A stretch of DNA of 64,000 nucleotides from the NCBI RefSeq assembly GCF_902686445.1, contig NC_062232.1, positions 18,892,897-18,956,896 on the forward strand. Direction: 5' to 3'. Position numbers and translations under genes: made by a program. Below the pieces are notes generated by a model, which searched no databases, was not told where the DNA came from, and saw nothing but the letters and a program-made list of their open reading frames with translations. The first letter of the stretch is position 1. Every line of letters begins with the position of its first letter. Positions 59,556 through 64,000 of this stretch are shown piece after piece. The stretch comes from Sciurus carolinensis (lineage: Eukaryota > Chordata > Mammalia > Rodentia > Sciuridae).

Positions 59556-60790
59556 TTTTTTAAATATACTTATAATTGACAAATAAAAATTTTGTATATT
59601 TATGGTATACAATATGATGTTTTGAAATAGGTATGCATTGTGGAATGGCTAAACCAAGCCATTAATGAAAGCATTACCTCATATTCTTGTGATTTCTTGT
59701 GGGAAGGTTATTTAAAATTGACCCTCTTAGCAATTTTCAAACATAAAATATATTGTTATTAACTCTAGTCACTGTGATGTAGATTATATTAGAGTTCTTG
59801 AACTTATTATCCTGTCTAACTGAAATTCTGCATCCTTTGACCAACATTTCCCAATCCCCTCTCCAATCCCTGGCAATCACCATTCTACTCACAGCTTCTA
59901 TGACTATGACTTTTTTAGATTCCACAAAAAAGTGAAATCATACCACATTCGTCTTTCTGTATCTGGTTTATTTTGTTTAACATAATATCCCCCAGTTTCA
60001 CCTGTGTTTTTGCAAACAACAGGATTTCCCTCTTTTCTGAGACTGAATAGTTTTCCATTATGTGTGTGTTTTTATTCATTCATTGATGGACTTTTATGCT
60101 GCTTTAATATCTTATATATTATGAAATATTGGTGATGGGAACATAGGGATGCAGATATCTCTTTGATACACTGATTTCATTTTCTTTGTACAGTATCGGG
60201 TCCCCTCTGGCCGCAGAGAGAGACACGACAAATGTCTGAAGCTTTGGAAGTTTATTGTGCACAGTTCCTTTCCTACGCCTCTCTTACCCCTAGCTTCTGC
60301 ACACTCCCAGCTCCCCTTTTCCCAGCTTCTTCCACTCCCGCGTACTCCCTCCTTCCAGCTCAGCTCCAGCCGCTGCTGCTGCTGCTGCTGCTGCCGCCGT
60401 CGCCGCCGCTTCTTCCGCTCCGTCCGTTCCGTTCCCCTCGCTCTCCCACCCACCAGGCTTATATACACTTCAACCAATCAGGGGAGAGTACACGAGATAA
60501 ACGCGGACAGCTGCAGGCACAGGATGGGTACACGAGGGGGCATGCTCTAGTCACATCGTTAACTAGCCAATCATTGGAATTCGCTGGTTGTTTACTGTAT
60601 AGCTGGCCGCTTTTGGCTCAGCGTCAGGCGCCATCTTGACCACGCCCAAGGCTGGGGGTCCCGGGAACCCCCGACAGTACAGATTCCCAGAAGTGGAATG
60701 GCTAGATATATGGTAGTTCTATTTTTAATTTTTGAGGAAACTCCAAAATATTTTCCATAATGGCTGTCCCAGCAGAATCTTGATAAGGAA
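59556..60790 (-). repeat. Ancient L1 3' region, split by a solo LTR
   Basis: Reverse-complement 3'UTR and ORF2 end: 'gaaataggtatgcattgtgg', 'ctctagtcactgtgatgtag', 'gaaatcataccacattcgtc', 'tttccattatgtgtgtg'. It resumes after the LTR with 'cccagaagtggaatggctag' and 'ttccataatggctgtccc'. Confidence 0.7.
60194..60676 (-). mobile_element. Solo ERV2 (IAP-like) LTR with perfect 6-bp target duplication
   Basis: A 483-bp GC-rich LTR, read on the - strand from 'tgtcgggggttcccgggacc' to 'gaggggacccgata'. The duplication gtacag is at 60188-60193 and 60677-60682; six bases is typical of ERV2/ERVK. On the - strand it has a YY1-like CAAGATGGCGCC (complement 60627-60638), CCAAT-type ATTGG (complement 60474-60478), TATATAAG (complement 60458-60465), a CAG run of seven (complement 60373-60393) after the start, and AATAAA (complement 60251-60256). 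The terminal CA has become TA. No viral genes remain, so the internal part was lost by LTR-LTR recombination. Many CpGs survive, which argues for a young copy. Confidence 0.92.
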
Positions 60791-62398
60791 CTAAGGATGG
60801 GACTAGGGAACTACTTTGTGGTGACATGGGTGGCCATTCTAGACTAAAGCCTCTGTTTTTGCTTTTTAATTGTCAGTGTATGTTGAGTAGGCCCAACTAA
60901 AGAACCAGGAAAAGATCTAGTATGTTCAACATGGGAATGAAATGTTGAAAGAAGTATGGAGATAAGTTAATCCAGTATTTCTGGACAGTCTGGTGGATCT
61001 GAAAGACTAAAGAGAGACAGAGCCCTGAAGGTCACAATCCAAGGTTGGAGGCTATATATAGAACCAGACCTCATCTAAACAGTGAAATAAATGTTTTTGT
61101 CTGCCAGCCTCCTATCTCTGCATCCTGCCTTTATTTCCTTCTTCCTGTCTCCTCCTACAAGCCACATTCTAAATACCTTGTTTAATATTTTTCAACCAAT
61201 TGCTTTAAAAACAGAAGTAGCAACCAATTGATTTGTCACCCTCTTTCAAAGAGGTTGAATTTGTGCACTCTAATGATTGAACCATCTTCCAGACCCAAAA
61301 TAAATATGCCCCCAAAGCCGCTCAAATCCATGTCAACAGACACCTGCTCCATCTATATTAAAGTCAGATTTTTATACATGACATTCTGAAATTATAAGAA
61401 AAAGGACCTTAATAACTAGATAGAGGGGGTTAAAAAAAGCAATGACCTCAAATTTTCAAGCTGGAGTTCTTTAAATATTGATAAAACCACTAACAGACTG
61501 GGGGCAAAGGAGATAATAAATTTTAACTGAATGCAAGATTACTATTTTAACAAAATTCTTTAATGAGGCTATAGTCTGTCTTGGGTCTAATTTCAAATTT
61601 CTTCTTATATTTTTGGTCTTTTCTTGTTTAAGATATTTGGGATTTTTCTCAGATAATTTTCATATCTCCTTTTGTTCTCCTGGGATTTCATGCCACTCAA
61701 ATGCCCACCAATTACACCCAGTTGGTTAAAATGCCTTTAGTTCCCAGAGAAGAGAATTGGTAAGAAGCAAATATTTCATATTCAAGAGTAGAGGGTGAAT
61801 GGGTTTTTATCAATGGTGATTAGAATTTGGTTTTCCTTGTGGATCATGTAATTTAATCAATGGCATTGAACCATTAATTTGCAGAGGGTAGAAGGAAGAA
61901 GAAATATTACTCTCTCACTGCTTTCCTAATATCTGTCATCTTGATAAGGTTTGTTTGGCACACACAGATAATCCTGGTGGCAGTGCAAATCTGAGCTCTG
62001 CAGAATATATTGTCAAATGTTACAGCTTCCATTTAATGTTCACCCTCTACATTTCTTGTCAAATTAGACATGCTAGTAATATCCATAATTACATGTTGCA
62101 AGCACGGGAGCTACAGTGTGAAGGGTACTTAGATGCTAATCAGACGTCAGGGAAATCCTTATGAACAATGCATTCAAGCCTCCTCTTGCCTCTGGCTTGG
62201 AGGCCAGGCCTAGGTTCTTTTGTCATACAGACATTTTATCTATAATTTCTAAGAGTCCCTGATAATTTAAAGTGCTTCTTGAAAGATAAAATTGCAGAAA
62301 GCTAATCTCCAGGGGATATGGAGAAATATTTTCATTTACCAAGCTTATGTCATGTTAATATTATCTTAGCAGACCACACCAAACATGAAAATTTAAGG
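60791..62398. other. Non-coding stretch
   Basis: No gene. The 69-codon + frame at 61955-62164 has no recognisable domain. Confidence 0.4.
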
Positions 62399-62411
62399 CT
62401 ATGGCTATATT

Positions 62412-62540
62412 GTTTTTAATATTTTTTGTAGTTGTTGATGAATCTTTTATTTTATTTATTTTATGTAGTGCTGAGGATTGAACCTAGGGCCTCACACATG
62501 CCAGGCAAGTACTTTACCACTGAGTCACAACTCCAGGCAC
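62412..62540 (-). mobile_element. ID SINE, squirrel type, with target duplication
   Basis: On the - strand: ID head 'gttgtgactcagtggtaaag', 'tacttgcctggcatgtgtga', 'aggttcaatcctcagcacta' and a 'cataaaataaataaaataaa' tail. The 13-bp duplication ctatggctatatt is at 62399-62411 and 62541-62553. Confidence 0.88.
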
Positions 62541-62689
62541 CTATGGCTATATTAAAGATTCATGTTCCTCAACTTCCCATCCAGTCTTCTGAGACTCTGC
62601 TCCACCCATGCTCATTCCCTGAACCCAGCTATTCTCATTTGTACTGCCATCATGGTTTCTTCCCTCATGAGTTTAATCAATACAAATTT

Positions 62690-62830
62690 TTTTAACACTT
62701 TTTATGTACCTGGTACTGTGCAGCAAAGATGAATGATTCCTATCCTCAATGCAGCCACAGTAAGATGGAGGACACAGGCACATGAAGAAATTATTTTAAA
62801 CCATAGGGTAACTGATATGATAGTGACATA
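62690..62830 (-). repeat. LINE-2 3' end fragment
   Basis: 'tttatgtacctggtactgtg' and 'tcctatcctcaatgcagcca' resemble the reversed L2 terminus. Weak. Confidence 0.35.
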
Positions 62831-64000
62831 TCCAACATGTTCCAGAAGTACTAAGGAGGGGAACCCAAGTCATCCGGAAAGGTATGCACATGCATGCATG
62901 TGCATGTAAATGTGTTATGGAGAGCAGGGATATGACAGGTGCTGTTGGTGCCTTACCAAAACCTCCTGGAATTCCTTTGAATTTTGACCAGCTTTGACTG
63001 TTTTCACTCCCAGTAGCCAGTGCTGGGTCTCTTTGTTGGAGGATAGTGCTCAGGCCTCAGGGCCCACTTTGTGTGTGGGGCTGCACTGAGGAGTGGAGAT
63101 GCCTGAGAATTTGTTTCCCCGGGGGCAGTCCTTATGTCTGATTGGCATCCAGCTCCTTCACCCCTGATCAAGACAACTCTTCTGTATAATCTATACTATC
63201 TCCAAAAGTCCCCAATGTAATGGAGCCAAAGTTACTCTCCATGGTAATACTACATCCTTCCATGGACTCCTCCCCTTCCAGTCTCTAGTCCCTGTTCTCC
63301 TATTTGTTTCTCCTGTGAAAATCTACTAATAAATTACTTGTACATGAATTCTCATTTTAGGGCCAGCATCTGGGCTACCAAAATGAAGACAGGGAGAGTA
63401 AAGGAGAGAAGTCTTCTTTGAGGGTTCATCTAAGTCAGGTCCTGAGAGTCTAGAAGACTCCAGCAAGATGAAGGAGGTAAGAGTTTCGCCCCAAGGGGGG
63501 CAGTGAAAAGGGGATGATCTGGAGAGACATTTCTGAAAGCACAAACAAAAGCATGCTGGTGATAATAGCCTAGAACACATAAGGAGCTACAAGCACATCC
63601 CAGAGCACAACCTTTGAGAAAAGGATTGCCTGGTGATAAGAGAATTGGCCATGGTAGGTGTACTTAACTATGGAAATAAACAAACACTAAAAATCAAGGC
63701 TTTTTTTCCTTATAGAACTGATTTGCCAGCACACCATTTTGGCATGCAAAGTTTGCTTTTACTCCATAGTCAACAATGGGAAGTCACTGACTATTTTTAG
63801 CGATGGAGTTATATAGCCAGATTTGTATTTTTATATCCAAAAACTTGAAACATAGAGAACAATAAGGACCAGTCATGGTTGGCATGGTGTAGTAGTTTGT
63901 CTGGATGTAAGGACTGATGAACAGGTTAACTGGGTAGATTACTGAGTCAGCCACCAACACAACTGGAAAATGCAGAAGGAAAAGTCAATTTGAGGGACAA
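62831..64000. other. Non-coding stretch with a palindrome
   Basis: No gene. A 22-bp perfect palindrome of alternating purine-pyrimidine lies at 62884-62905. The 84-codon - frame at 63326-63580 has no known domain. Confidence 0.4.

Noticed and set aside
60232..60639. 135-codon leucine/proline-rich frame and its neighbours
   Set aside because: They lie wholly within the solo ERV2 LTR on the opposite strand and reflect its GC-rich and CTG-repeat composition.

Overview
The window is AT-rich mammalian nuclear DNA, almost certainly from a squirrel-family rodent (Sciuridae). The evidence is the set of repeats: ID-type tRNA-derived SINEs with the ending typical of squirrels, dimeric B1-ID SINEs, MaLR LTRs of a squirrel-like type, and an L1 family with a tandem-monomer promoter. 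No multi-exon host gene could be recognised, so this looks like a gene-poor intergenic or intronic region. The only possible host coding sequence is a 40-codon reading frame at 56061-56183 with a signal-peptide-like start. It sits behind a TATA box and a CRE and remains speculative.

Layout. Positions 1-21.7 kb hold unique AT-rich DNA with scattered SINEs, MER5A, MIR, L2 and one MLT1 LTR. Positions 21.7-29.1 kb hold a nest of old L2 and L1 copies with two MaLR LTRs. Positions 29,119-35,676 hold a nearly complete young L1 on the + strand: 459-bp promoter monomers, an intact ORF1, an ORF2 broken by one apparent single-base deletion, a G-rich 3'UTR, a poly(A) tail and a perfect 15-bp target-site duplication (TSD). 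It sits inside an ancient L1 at the endonuclease-coding region. Positions 40,775-48,057 hold an older full-length L1 on the - strand with a 14-bp TSD and a different 5'UTR. Positions 49-64 kb hold MLT1, L2, MaLR, MIR and MER5 copies, a solo ERV2/IAP-like LTR at 60,194-60,676 with a perfect 6-bp TSD, and more SINEs.

Most notable observation. Inside the older L1 is a 1.57-kb retrocopy (42,377-43,945, - strand) with a 13-bp TSD, a TT/AAAA-type target and a poly(A) end with an ATTAAA signal. Read 5' to 3' it starts with about 123 nt of a MaLR LTR, beginning where transcription of that LTR should start. It is joined cleanly at a likely LTR splice donor to MTHFD2L coding exons, and then runs into a non-canonical 3' end. 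It looks like a genomic fossil of an LTR-driven chimeric MTHFD2L transcript made in the germ line. Other MaLR copies in the window keep the same TATA box, start region and splice-donor position.

Caveat: repeat family names were assigned by eye from memory of consensus sequences. Boundaries are approximate unless a target-site duplication is given.
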